Source of the DNA: Allobosea sp. 67-29
GTDB lineage: Bacteria > Pseudomonadota > Alphaproteobacteria > Rhizobiales > Beijerinckiaceae
Reading direction: 5' to 3'
DNA length: 64,000 bases
Assembly: GCF_001898115.1 (NCBI RefSeq)
Contig: NZ_MKSQ01000019.1
Location: forward strand, 24,047-88,046
Position 1 is the stretch's first letter, and the number at the start of each line of letters is the position of its first letter. A model generated the notes under the pieces. It had not been told where the DNA came from and did not search any database. It saw only the letters and a program-made list of their open reading frames with translations. This document shows positions 41,064 to 49,141 of this stretch, in pieces. The position numbers were made by a program, and so were the translations under genes.

Positions 41064-41089
41064 GTTCTGAATTATAGAACGCAATTCTG
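41064..41089 (-). promoter_or_regulatory. Regulon operator upstream of the transporter operon
   Basis: The 17-base GTTCTGAATTATAGAAC (41,064-41,080) with GCAATTCTG at 41,081-41,089 matches the sites at 35,004 and 41,227. It ends 16 bases before the ATPase start codon, so a bound protein would block the promoter or ribosome-binding area. Confidence 0.75.
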
Positions 41090-41226
41090 TTTTCTTTCAG
41101 TAATCAGCTTGCTCTGCGCGCTGTCAAGCTGTCTCATCGAGCTCGGTGACAGGAGTGCGGACGATCGCTTCGGGTGCCGTGGAGGGCATGTTGACACCGC
41201 GATCGGCGTGCCGCTAGGGTTATTTC

Positions 41227-41252
41227 AGAATTGCGTTCTATATTATAGAACA
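41227..41252 (+). promoter_or_regulatory. Regulon operator upstream of the CoA-transferase operon
   Basis: A perfect palindrome GTTCTATATTATAGAAC at 41,236-41,252 is preceded by CAGAATTGC (41,227-41,235). This is the best copy of the motif. It lies 54 bases before the first CoA-transferase start and is read in the same sense relative to the gene as the other two copies. Confidence 0.78.
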
Positions 41253-41305
41253 ATAACCGCGGCGCCGCAGAGATCGCGGGGTCGGCTCGGAGGGAGAAGG
41301 ACGCG

Positions 41306-42121
41306 ATGGACCTTCGGGGCATGGCGGCCCGTGTCGAGGCGGGAATGCAGCTCGCGCTGCCGGTCGATTATGCGGGAGTCTCGATGGCGATGACCCGGGC
41401 GCTGATCGAGCGCGGCGCCGGCGATCTCGACCTGTTCTGCGTTCCGACCGGCGGCCTGCAGGTCGACCAGCTGATCGGCGCCGGGCTCGTCCGCTCGGTC
41501 GAGACGAGCGCGGTCTCGCTCGGCGAGGCGGGCGGGGCTCCGCGCTTCAACCAGGCCGTCGGCGAAGGACGGATCGTAGTGCGCGACGCAACCTGCCCGG
41601 CGATCCATGCCGCGCTCATGGCGGCGCAGAAGGGCAATCCCTTCCAGCCTCTGCGCGGCCTCGTCGGTAGCGATGTCCTGCGCTTCCGGCCTGACTGGCG
41701 GATGATCGACAACCCCTTCGCCGAGGACCGCGACCCGATCGTCCTGATCCCGGCAGCACGTCCCGACATCGCCATCTTCCACGCGCCGATGGCGGACCGG
41801 AACGGCAATGTCTGGATCGGGCGGCGCCGCGAGCTTGCTGCGATGGCTTATGCCGCAGGGCAGACCCTGGTCACGGTCGAACGCATCATCGACGAGAACC
41901 TGCTCGGCAGCGAGACGAGCGCAGCGGGAACCTTGCCGGCGCTCTACGTGACAGAGATCGCGGTCGCTCCCAGAGGTGCCTGGCCTTACGGGCTCTGGGG
42001 AGAATACGCCACCGACACAGCCGAGATCCTGCGCTATGCCAAGGCCGCCCGCACGGCGGAAGGCTTCGCCACCTATATGGCCCAACCTGCCGCGGGACGC
42101 GCCGAGGAGCCCGCGCAGTGA
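41306..42121 (+). CDS. CoA-transferase subunit A (GctA/family I-like)
   Basis: A 271-residue protein of the family I CoA-transferase alpha-subunit type, with the opening DYAGVSMAMTRALIERGAGD and the glycine-rich PTGGLQVDQLIGAGLV. It would pair with the gene overlapping it by 4 bases to move CoA between carboxylic acids. Relatives include glutaconate and 3-oxoadipate CoA-transferases. The acid substrate is not evident. It leads the rightward operon. Confidence 0.85.
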   Translation: MDLRGMAARVEAGMQLALPVDYAGVSMAMTRALIERGAGDLDLFCVPTGGLQVDQLIGAGLVRSVETSAVSLGEAGGAPRFNQAVGEGRIVVRDATCPAIHAALMAAQKGNPFQPLRGLVGSDVLRFRPDWRMIDNPFAEDRDPIVLIPAARPDIAIFHAPMADRNGNVWIGRRRELAAMAYAAGQTLVTVERIIDENLLGSETSAAGTLPALYVTEIAVAPRGAWPYGLWGEYATDTAEILRYAKAARTAEGFATYMAQPAAGRAEEPAQ

Positions 42122-42867
42122 CCGAGGTGCATCCCCGCGAAATCCTGATCGCCACGATCACGCGACTCCTCGACGGTGTCCGGCATGTCGCGGTCGGCGC
42201 CTCCTCGCCGATCCCCGCCGCAGGCGCGATGCTGCTGCGGGCCATGAAGAAGCGCGCGGGCGCGCCGCCGGTCAGGATCTCGATCCTCGGCTCGGTCGAG
42301 CATAATTTCTTCACCAACGGCTCCGCCGAATTGTTCGATTGTGCGGGTCAGGGGCGAATCGACGCCTTCTTCCTCGGCGGCGGCCAGATCGACGGACAGG
42401 CCAACATCAATCTCGTCGGCGTCGGCGATTATCCGGCATCGACGCCGCGCTGGCCGGGCTCGTTCGGCTCGGCCTATCTCTATTTCGTGGTGCCGCGCGT
42501 CATCCTCTTCCGCGAGGAACACAGCCCACGCGTCTTCGTGGACAAGGTCGATTTCATCAGTGCGCCCGGCACCAGCGCGCCCGGCGTCCACCGGACCGGC
42601 GGGCCGGTGGCGCTGCTGACTGGCAAGGCGCTGTTCAGCTTCGACAAGACCCGGCCGGGCTTCACCCTGGAGAGCCTCCATCCCGGCCACGCGCTGGAGG
42701 AGGTCCGGGAGGCGACGGGATTCGCATTTGCGGATCCCCGGGACACCGGCCGGACCCCGGCGCCGGATCGAGAGACGCTCGCGCTGCTGCGCGGACAAGT
42801 GATGGACGAGCTCGCGGAAACCTATCCGGAATTCGCAAGCCAGATGCGGCGCGAGGTCCATGCGTGA
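42118..42867 (+). CDS. CoA-transferase subunit B (GctB-like)
   Basis: A 249-residue beta subunit. It begins with VAVGASSPIPAAGAMLLRAM and has the central glycine-rich segment IDAFFLGGGQIDGQANINLV, both typical of the family. The catalytic glutamate normally seen in a short E-S/N-G motif is not obvious; the aligned region reads ILGSVEHNFFTNGSAELF, so the active residue needs a structural alignment. It is coupled to subunit A and lies 37 bases before the CaiB-type gene. Confidence 0.83.
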   Translation: MTEVHPREILIATITRLLDGVRHVAVGASSPIPAAGAMLLRAMKKRAGAPPVRISILGSVEHNFFTNGSAELFDCAGQGRIDAFFLGGGQIDGQANINLVGVGDYPASTPRWPGSFGSAYLYFVVPRVILFREEHSPRVFVDKVDFISAPGTSAPGVHRTGGPVALLTGKALFSFDKTRPGFTLESLHPGHALEEVREATGFAFADPRDTGRTPAPDRETLALLRGQVMDELAETYPEFASQMRREVHA

Positions 42868-42904
42868 CGCTTCGATCCGCAAGAGACAATCGGCAGGACA
42901 GGAT

Positions 42905-44152
42905 ATGAATTCTCGCATCGGTTCCCTGGCCAGCATCAAGGTCATCGACGCCAGCCGGGTTCTCGGGGGACCCTATGCCGGCCAGATCCTCGGCGACCAT
43001 GGTGCGGACGTCGTCAAGATCGAACCTCCGGCGGGCGACGAGACGCGCGGCTGGGGGCCGCCCTTCCTTGAAGGCGCGGCGAGCTATTTTCTGGGCCTCA
43101 ACCGCAACAAGCGCGGCATGGCGCTCGACCTGACGCAGAAGGCAGGCCGCGAGCTGCTGCTGCGCCTGCTGGAGACGGCCGACGTCTTCATCGAGAACTT
43201 CAAGACCGGCACGCTCGACCGCTGGGGCCTTGGGCGTGCGGAACTCGAGCGGCGCTTCCCGCGCCTCGTCCATTGCCGCGTCTCGGGCTTCGGCGGGGAC
43301 GGGCCGCTCGGCGGTCTGCCGGGCTACGACGCGGCGATCCAGGCCTCGGCCGGCATCATGAGCGTGAACGGTGAGCTCGGCGGTGCGCCGCTGCGCGTGG
43401 GATTGCCAGTCGTCGACATGGTGACGGGGCTGAACGCCGTGATCGGCATCCTCATGGCGTTGCAGGAACGGGAATCGAGTGGGAAGGGGCAGTTCGTCGA
43501 GACGACGCTCTATGATTGCGGGGTCTCGCTGCTGCACCCCCATCTGCCGAATTTCTATCTCTCGGGACAGGTTGCGGGCCGCTCTGGCAACGCCCATCCC
43601 AACATCACCCCCTATGACGTCTTCACGACACGCGATGCGCCGCTCTTTCTGGCCGTCGGCAACAACCGGCAGTTCGCGACTCTTTGCAAGGTGATCGGCC
43701 GGCCGGAGCTGGCCGAGGATGCGCGCTACGCAACCAACAAGGACCGCAACATCAACCGCGACGCGCTCAAGCGAGATCTCGAGGCGGCGATGGCGGGCTT
43801 CGACTGCGGTCCGCTGGCCGAGCTGCTGATCAAGTCCGGCGTGCCTTGCGGCGCCGTGCGCTCCATCGACCAGGTGATGGCGGATCCGCATACGCATCAC
43901 CGCGGCATGGTGGTCGATATCGGCGCCTATCGCGGCACGGGCAGCCCGATCAAGATGTCGCGGACCCCGGCCTCCTATCGGCTGGCGCCGCCGCGCTTCG
44001 GCGAGCATACGGCGGAGGTGCTCGAAGAGGTCGGGGTGCAGGGCGATCTCTTCGCCGGGGTGCTGCCGGGTTTCGAGCCGGCGCCGAAGGGCGGGGCCAG
44101 GGGGGATGAGACGCAGGCAAGCATGCCCGCGTCGCGGAAGGTGCTCGGATGA
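42905..44152 (+). CDS. CaiB/BaiF (class III) CoA-transferase
   Basis: A 415-residue enzyme with the family N terminus (IKVIDASRVLGGPYAGQILG, then HGADVVKIEPPAGDETRGWG) and NRNKRGMALDLTQKAGRELL. The likely catalytic Asp is in GLPVVDMVTGLNAVIGIL near residue 175, matching Asp169 of formyl-CoA transferase. Class III enzymes act on acids such as formate/oxalate, carnitine and DMSP. The stop overlaps the molybdoenzyme start by 4 bases, so the two are likely translated together. Confidence 0.9.
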   Translation: MNSRIGSLASIKVIDASRVLGGPYAGQILGDHGADVVKIEPPAGDETRGWGPPFLEGAASYFLGLNRNKRGMALDLTQKAGRELLLRLLETADVFIENFKTGTLDRWGLGRAELERRFPRLVHCRVSGFGGDGPLGGLPGYDAAIQASAGIMSVNGELGGAPLRVGLPVVDMVTGLNAVIGILMALQERESSGKGQFVETTLYDCGVSLLHPHLPNFYLSGQVAGRSGNAHPNITPYDVFTTRDAPLFLAVGNNRQFATLCKVIGRPELAEDARYATNKDRNINRDALKRDLEAAMAGFDCGPLAELLIKSGVPCGAVRSIDQVMADPHTHHRGMVVDIGAYRGTGSPIKMSRTPASYRLAPPRFGEHTAEVLEEVGVQGDLFAGVLPGFEPAPKGGARGDETQASMPASRKVLG

Positions 44153-46461
44153 GCTCGATCCAGCGCTACCCGCATTGCAGCCATTGGGGCGCCTACACCA
44201 TCCTGGTCGAAAACGGCAGGATCGTCGGCATCGAGCCCTTCGAGCATGATCCTTCGCCGTCGCCGATCAACCAATCGGTCCGCGATTGGGCGAGCACGGA
44301 GCGCCGTGTCCTGACCCCGCTGGTCCGTTCGGGCTGGCTCGAAGGCCGCGAGAGGAGCGATCGCCGCGGCCGGGGGCGCGACAGGTTCGTGCCGGTGAGC
44401 TGGGAGGAGGCGACCTCGCTCGTCGCGGGCGAGATCAAGCGCGTCTCGGAGAGCTTCGGCAACGCCTCGATTTTCGCGGGGTCCTATGGCTGGACCAGCT
44501 GCGGCCGGTTCCACCACGCGCCGTCGCAATTGAAGCGCATGTTGAACCTGGTCGGTGGCTATACCGGCCACGCCGACACATATTCGATCGCAGCCGGGCC
44601 GGTGATCCTGCGCCATACGCTGGGCGACGACAGCGCCTGCGGCGGCGAGGCCAATACGCTGGACACCATCGCGCAGCACAGCGAGACGCTGGTCGTTTTC
44701 GGGGCGCTTTCGCCGCGGACGGCGCAGAACGAGGCCGGCGGGATCGCCAGCCATGCGCTGGAAACCCATCTGCGCAAGATCGCCGAGAGGGGCGTGAGGG
44801 TCGTCCTGGTTTCACCGCTGCGCGATGACGTGCCCGGCTGGCTGGGCGCCGAATGGTGGCCGATCCGGCCGAATACCGATGCGGCCTTGATGCTCGGGTT
44901 TGCCGGCGAGATCCTGAGGCGGGACCGGCACGACCGCGCCTTCCTCGAGCGCTGCACGAGCGGCTCCGAACGGCTGATCGCCTATCTCGACGGCAGCCTG
45001 GACGGCGTGGCCAAGGACGCGGGCTGGGCCGCCGGCATTACCGGGCTGGAGGCGAGCCTGATCGTCGCGCTTGCGCAGCGGCTGGTCGAGACGCGCTCGA
45101 TGCTGACGGTGAGCTGGAGCCTGCAGCGCGCCCATCACGGCGAGCAGCCCTTCTGGGCGGCGCTGGCGCTGGCGGCGATGACGGGCCAGATCGGCCTGCC
45201 GGGCGGCGGGGTCGGCTATGGCTATGCGTCGCTCGGGGGCGTCGGTGCGCCGATCAATCTCGCGAAGTCGCCGGCGATGCCGCAATTGCGGAAGGCGCTG
45301 AAAAGCTTCATTCCGGTCGCCCGGATCAGCGACATGCTGCTGCATCCGGGCGAGGCATACACCTATGAAGGTGAGACCCGCACCTATCCCGATGCGCGGC
45401 TGGTCTACTGGGCCGGCGGCAACCCCTATCACCACCATCAGGACCTCAACCGCCTCGCGGAGGCCTGGACCCGGCCGGAAACGATCATCGTGCAGGACCC
45501 GATGTTCACCGCGACCGCGCAGCGCGCCGACATCGTATTGCCGGCCAACACGTCGATCGAGCGCAACGATATGGCGGGCAACAAGCGCTCCGACTGCATC
45601 ATCGCCATGCACAAGGCGATCGGGCCGGTCGGGGAGTCCCGCTCCGATTTCGACATCTTCCGGGCGATCGCCGAAAAGCTCGGCATCGGGCGGGAATTCG
45701 ACGAAGGCCGCGACGAGATGGGTTGGCTGCGCCACCTCTACGAAACGACCCGCGACGATGCCGCGGCGCGTCTTGGCTTCAAGATGCCGGATTTCGACAC
45801 TTTCTGGGCCCAGGGCTATGCTCGCTGCCCGACGCAGGCCGAACACACTTATCTGTCCGCGTTTCGCGATAAGCCGCAGGATAATGCTCTCGCGACCGAA
45901 AGCGGGCGGATCGTCCTCGGCAGCAGCACTCTCGCGGCGCTCGACTACGACGATTGCCCGGCCCATCCGGCCTGGATCGAGCCGGTGGAATGGCTTGGTG
46001 CGGCCGGTGCCGCCGATCAGTTCCACCTCATCTCCCACCAGCCCGAGGGGCGGCTGCACAGCCAGCTCGAGACGAGCGCTGCCAGTATGGCCGGCAAGCG
46101 CGGCGGCCGCGAGCAGGCGCGGCTTCACCCAGAGGACGCGGCAGCCCTCGGCATTGCCGACGGCCAGACGGTCCGGCTCTGGAACGAGCGTGGGGCCTGC
46201 CTCGCGACGGCCCAGATCAGCGACGGGGTGCGGCGCCGGGTTGTCGTCCTGCCGACCGGCGCCTGGTTCACGCCCACCGGCAATAGCGGCCTCGACGTCG
46301 CCGGCAATCCGAACGTCCTGACGGTCGATATCGGGACATCCCGCTTCGGGCAAGGCTGCTCGGCCCATACCTGTCTCGTCAGGATCGAGCCTTATGAAGG
46401 CGAGGCCGGCGATGCGGCGCAGCGTTATCGCGAGCAGATGAACCGGCTGGTCGCCATATAG
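44149..46461 (+). CDS. Molybdopterin oxidoreductase, BisC/TorA/DorA type
   Basis: A 770-residue molybdopterin-guanine-dinucleotide enzyme. The N terminus PHCSHWGAYTILVENGRIVG matches the DMSO/TMAO/biotin-sulfoxide reductase group, and the molybdenum-ligand serine is expected in FAGSYGWTSCGRFHHAPSQL. Cofactor-binding stretches include YWAGGNPYHHHQDLNRL, VLPANTSIERND and HLISHQPEGRLHSQLE. No twin-arginine signal is present, so it should be cytoplasmic like BisC. Family members reduce S- or N-oxides. In this operon it may act on the same compound as the CoA-transferases, which is unusual. Confidence 0.9.
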   Translation: MSSIQRYPHCSHWGAYTILVENGRIVGIEPFEHDPSPSPINQSVRDWASTERRVLTPLVRSGWLEGRERSDRRGRGRDRFVPVSWEEATSLVAGEIKRVSESFGNASIFAGSYGWTSCGRFHHAPSQLKRMLNLVGGYTGHADTYSIAAGPVILRHTLGDDSACGGEANTLDTIAQHSETLVVFGALSPRTAQNEAGGIASHALETHLRKIAERGVRVVLVSPLRDDVPGWLGAEWWPIRPNTDAALMLGFAGEILRRDRHDRAFLERCTSGSERLIAYLDGSLDGVAKDAGWAAGITGLEASLIVALAQRLVETRSMLTVSWSLQRAHHGEQPFWAALALAAMTGQIGLPGGGVGYGYASLGGVGAPINLAKSPAMPQLRKALKSFIPVARISDMLLHPGEAYTYEGETRTYPDARLVYWAGGNPYHHHQDLNRLAEAWTRPETIIVQDPMFTATAQRADIVLPANTSIERNDMAGNKRSDCIIAMHKAIGPVGESRSDFDIFRAIAEKLGIGREFDEGRDEMGWLRHLYETTRDDAAARLGFKMPDFDTFWAQGYARCPTQAEHTYLSAFRDKPQDNALATESGRIVLGSSTLAALDYDDCPAHPAWIEPVEWLGAAGAADQFHLISHQPEGRLHSQLETSAASMAGKRGGREQARLHPEDAAALGIADGQTVRLWNERGACLATAQISDGVRRRVVVLPTGAWFTPTGNSGLDVAGNPNVLTVDIGTSRFGQGCSAHTCLVRIEPYEGEAGDAAQRYREQMNRLVAI

Positions 46462-46537
46462 CGCCGCGCCTCACGAGGACTGGACGAGCGGGACGCAGCA
46501 GCAGCGCCCGCCTTCGTGCAGGAAAGGAATCGATGAC

Positions 46538-47107
46538 ATGACGCAGCCCGCTATCAGCCGTTTTCCCGTCCCCGAGATCGATGCGTTGCCGGACGATATC
46601 CGCGAGCGGATCCTCGCCGTGCAGGAGAAGTCCGGCTTCGTACCAAACGTCTTCCTGACGCTCGCGCATCGTCCGGACGAGTTCCGCGCCTTCTTCGCCT
46701 ATCACGACGCCCTGATGAACAAGGCGGACGGGCTGACGAAGGCCGAGCGCGAGATGATCGTGGTCGCGACCAGCAATGCCAACCAGTGCCAGTATTGCGT
46801 CGTGGCTCATGGCGCGATCCTGCGGGTGCGGGCGAAGAATCCGCTGATCGCGGACCAGGTGGCGGTGAACTACCGCAAAGCCGACATCACGCCCCGGCAG
46901 CGCGCGATGCTTGACTTCGCGATGAAAGTCTCCGCTCGCGCCTATGAGGTCCGGGACGACGACATCGCCACGCTGCACGAGCACGGTTTCAGTGAGGACG
47001 ATACCTGGGACATCGCCGCCATTGCGGCCTTCTTCGGCATGTCGAACCGCCTCGCCAACGTGACCAGCATGCGCCCGAACGACGAGTTCTACGCAATGGG
47101 GCGCTAG
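46538..47107 (+). CDS. AhpD/carboxymuconolactone decarboxylase-like peroxidase-related protein
   Basis: A 189-residue all-helical protein with the AhpD-type active-site motif NQCQYCVVAHGAIL (CxxC followed by His four residues on). It matches the uncharacterised peroxidase-related group, in which this motif gives alkylhydroperoxidase or disulfide activity. It is the last gene of the rightward operon and may handle a redox by-product. A gap of 76 bases separates it from the molybdoenzyme gene. Confidence 0.88.
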   Translation: MTQPAISRFPVPEIDALPDDIRERILAVQEKSGFVPNVFLTLAHRPDEFRAFFAYHDALMNKADGLTKAEREMIVVATSNANQCQYCVVAHGAILRVRAKNPLIADQVAVNYRKADITPRQRAMLDFAMKVSARAYEVRDDDIATLHEHGFSEDDTWDIAAIAAFFGMSNRLANVTSMRPNDEFYAMGR

Positions 47108-47481
47108 ACAGCTCTCGGCTCCTTGGAGGGCGCTCGGGTGCGGGGGGACGCCATAGCCGGGAACTCACGGGCAAGGCGCTACGACCTCAGGCGAATGGAG
47201 ATGGGCGCGCATCGATCCAGCGCCCTGCCAGACTTCAGGACATGGGCGGTACCACTGACCGCCCGCCAGTTATGTGCAGCTCGCCTTGCGTATCCGGCGG
47301 CAAAGCGCCGATCGCGGTGTCACTTTTGACGGTATGTGGGATTATATAACAATTTCAATTACATAAATGTTCGTTGATTTGTCCGGCCCGGCCCACCACT
47401 TTTTCTCCGACGTGTCGGTTCTGGATGCGGCCCGCTCTGGCGCGGGGCCGTGCGCGGTCGACGGTGACCGCTCAAGCACCG

Positions 47482-47601
47482 TTAGAACAGCAGGCGCCAG
47501 GTGCTCCATCCGAGCAACGAAAGCCAGCCGAGCATCGCGGCGGCAGACGCAGTCAGGAACATCGGGACGAGCAAACGTTCCTTGATCCCGTTCACGAGCA
47601 T
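47482..47601 (-). CDS. Small single-pass membrane protein (39 aa)
   Basis: A 39-residue protein beginning MLVNGIKERLLVPMFLTASA and ending GWLSLLGWSTWRLLF, with one membrane segment in its middle and basic ends. A GTG two codons in (47,595) is better spaced from GGGAG. Its clean composition in a gene-poor region makes it plausible, but there is no homology evidence. Confidence 0.45.
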   Translation of the reverse strand: MLVNGIKERLLVPMFLTASAAAMLGWLSLLGWSTWRLLF

Positions 47602-47657
47602 TCTCCCGAAGCAATGGGCGGATCGGAGTGCCGGCCGATCGGCTCGGCTTGGCTAGG

Positions 47658-47948
47658 CTAGGCGCCGGTCGGCAACGGATCTGACTGAATGGCCGCCGAG
47701 CCCTGATCGATCGACCCTGCCGGCTGTCGGGGGGAGCGCCGCTTTCGCGGAACGAACGGCAATACCTGTGCCGAGGAGGTGATGTTTCTGGCCTCATGCA
47801 AAGCGACGATCGCATCTTCGATCATCTTTCGCAGGTGAGCGTCGTTACGATTGTTGCCGATCAAGCAGAAGAATGCGCTCAATAGAAAGATATTACACTG
47901 ATCGTAGTCAGAGTGACTGATTCCGCGCTTCGCCTTCTCTATCCTCAT
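47658..47948 (-). CDS. Small hypothetical protein
   Basis: A 96-residue protein. GGAGG lies 5 bases before ATG 47,948, a strong ribosome-binding site. The first 60 residues (QCNIFLLSAFFCLIGNNRND, then DAIVALHEARNITSS) look protein-like and are less GC-rich than neighbours; the C-terminal 30 residues are low complexity. No family is recognised. Confidence 0.55.
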   Translation of the reverse strand: MRIEKAKRGISHSDYDQCNIFLLSAFFCLIGNNRNDAHLRKMIEDAIVALHEARNITSSAQVLPFVPRKRRSPRQPAGSIDQGSAAIQSDPLPTGA

Positions 47949-48079
47949 CTCGGCCTCCGCTCACTACAGAACTCGAGAGTGATCCCGAATTCGGACCGCG
48001 CTGAATGAAAGCATGGACGCGCCACTGCCGATTTGATCTGGCGCAAAAAAGGAGCCCCGCGGCGAAAGGGCACGTGCCG

Positions 48080-48175
48080 CTAGCGGCGCAGCATCAGAGG
48101 GAGTGCGAGCAGCAGGGCGGCGGCGAACACGATGGCGGCGCGCAACCACACGGCGGAATGTCGTTCGCCCGGCAT
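48080..48175 (-). CDS. Tiny single-pass membrane protein (31 aa)
   Basis: A 31-residue protein, MPGERHSAVWLRAAIVFAAA then LLLALPLMLRR: one membrane helix between charged ends. The ribosome-binding site is weak (AAAGAA), so this is a tentative call. Confidence 0.35.
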   Translation of the reverse strand: MPGERHSAVWLRAAIVFAAALLLALPLMLRR

Positions 48176-48371
48176 TTCTTTTGCTTCGTCTTATTAATGA
48201 TGACGTAAGGGAACATGATGACTGTCCGTTCGCAACCGCATTCTGCGGCAGATGTTCGCCGCCGGCGACTCAGCGGCTGGCGTCACAAGCCCGGGCGGTG
48301 CGTTGCGCCGCCTGTCGGGAGGATGGGCTCGATCCCCTCCACGACTGTCCGCGTGCCGGCCGGCGCGGTGT

Positions 48372-49094
48372 TCAGGCCGGGCGCGTGGCCCATTCTCCCA
48401 GCAGCGAGACGTTGGTGAGGCTGATGAGGTGAGCCTGGATCGGCCCGAGATAGCCTTTCCGGCGCAAGTCGAGCCAGGCGTCGTCGGGCAGCGCGTTGAG
48501 CCGCTGCTCGTCGACGGCCGCAAAGCCGCTGAAGCTCGAATGTCCGCCATCGGCCGAACGGATCTCGATGGTCACGGTCTGCAGCAGGTCGAGGGTCTTG
48601 AGCTGGGCGCCGAAGGCGGCGGTGCGCTCCGCCGCCTCGCTGTACTCGGCCACGAAGGCGATGACTCGCTGCAGCGCCTCGGCCGGCTCGCCATCGTCCT
48701 GGAACAGGCGCTCGCCCTCGGCCTTATCGAGCCCGGCGAAGCCGCCGTCGATGCAGACGACCTGCCGCTCGCTCGAGATTTCCCCGCCGATGAACGGATA
48801 GCGTCGCAGATAGGCCGGGGCGTGACGGCCGCGCCAGCGCCCGTCGCCGTCGACGAAACAGCTTTCGCCCGGCCGCATGCCGACCATGAACAGCGGCGAG
48901 ACCGTGCCGTTCTCCTCGAGGAAGAGGATCGGCATGTCGCGGCAGCCGGGCACGAACTCCGCCAGCAGCGCCGGGAGCACGTGGCTGCCGGCGGCGAAGG
49001 CATAGGGCCTCTCGGCCGGGGCGATGCGAGCCTGGCGATGCGTATCGCGGTCGATGACGGCGATGCTGGAATAGAAGAGCGGGAGCGAGGCCAT
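48372..49094 (-). CDS. SapC-family protein
   Basis: A 240-residue protein of the SapC (PF07277) family: MASLPLFYSSIAVIDRDTHR, then FAAGSHVLPALLAEFVPGCR, FLEENGTVSPLFMVGMRPGE and the conserved AYLRRYPFI. In spite of its name this family is not a membrane permease; it occurs as a soluble protein next to S-layer, TPS-adhesin or TonB-receptor genes and its role is unknown. It is 47 bases downstream of the TpsB gene, so it is probably the third gene of the adhesin operon. Confidence 0.87.
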   Translation of the reverse strand: MASLPLFYSSIAVIDRDTHRQARIAPAERPYAFAAGSHVLPALLAEFVPGCRDMPILFLEENGTVSPLFMVGMRPGESCFVDGDGRWRGRHAPAYLRRYPFIGGEISSERQVVCIDGGFAGLDKAEGERLFQDDGEPAEALQRVIAFVAEYSEAAERTAAFGAQLKTLDLLQTVTIEIRSADGGHSSFSGFAAVDEQRLNALPDDAWLDLRRKGYLGPIQAHLISLTNVSLLGEWATRPA

Positions 49095-49141
49095 GGCGGG
49101 TCCTTGTCCGTAGGGAAGTCGGGAGAAGCCGTTCGGGCGGC

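Larger units (their letters stand above)
47108..48371. other. Gene-poor stretch between catabolic cluster and TPS operon
   Basis: Only three small leftward genes are supported (47,482-47,601, 47,658-47,948 and 48,080-48,175). Base composition drops at 47,320-47,380 (ATTATATAACAATTTC and around), a possible boundary of horizontally acquired DNA. Nothing else looks coding, and no clear terminator follows the AhpD-like gene. Confidence 0.5.

Noticed and set aside
47320..47360. Possible rightward promoter (TTGACG with a later AT-rich hexamer)
   Set aside because: Spacing is wrong for the best -10 (13 bases) and no rightward gene follows.
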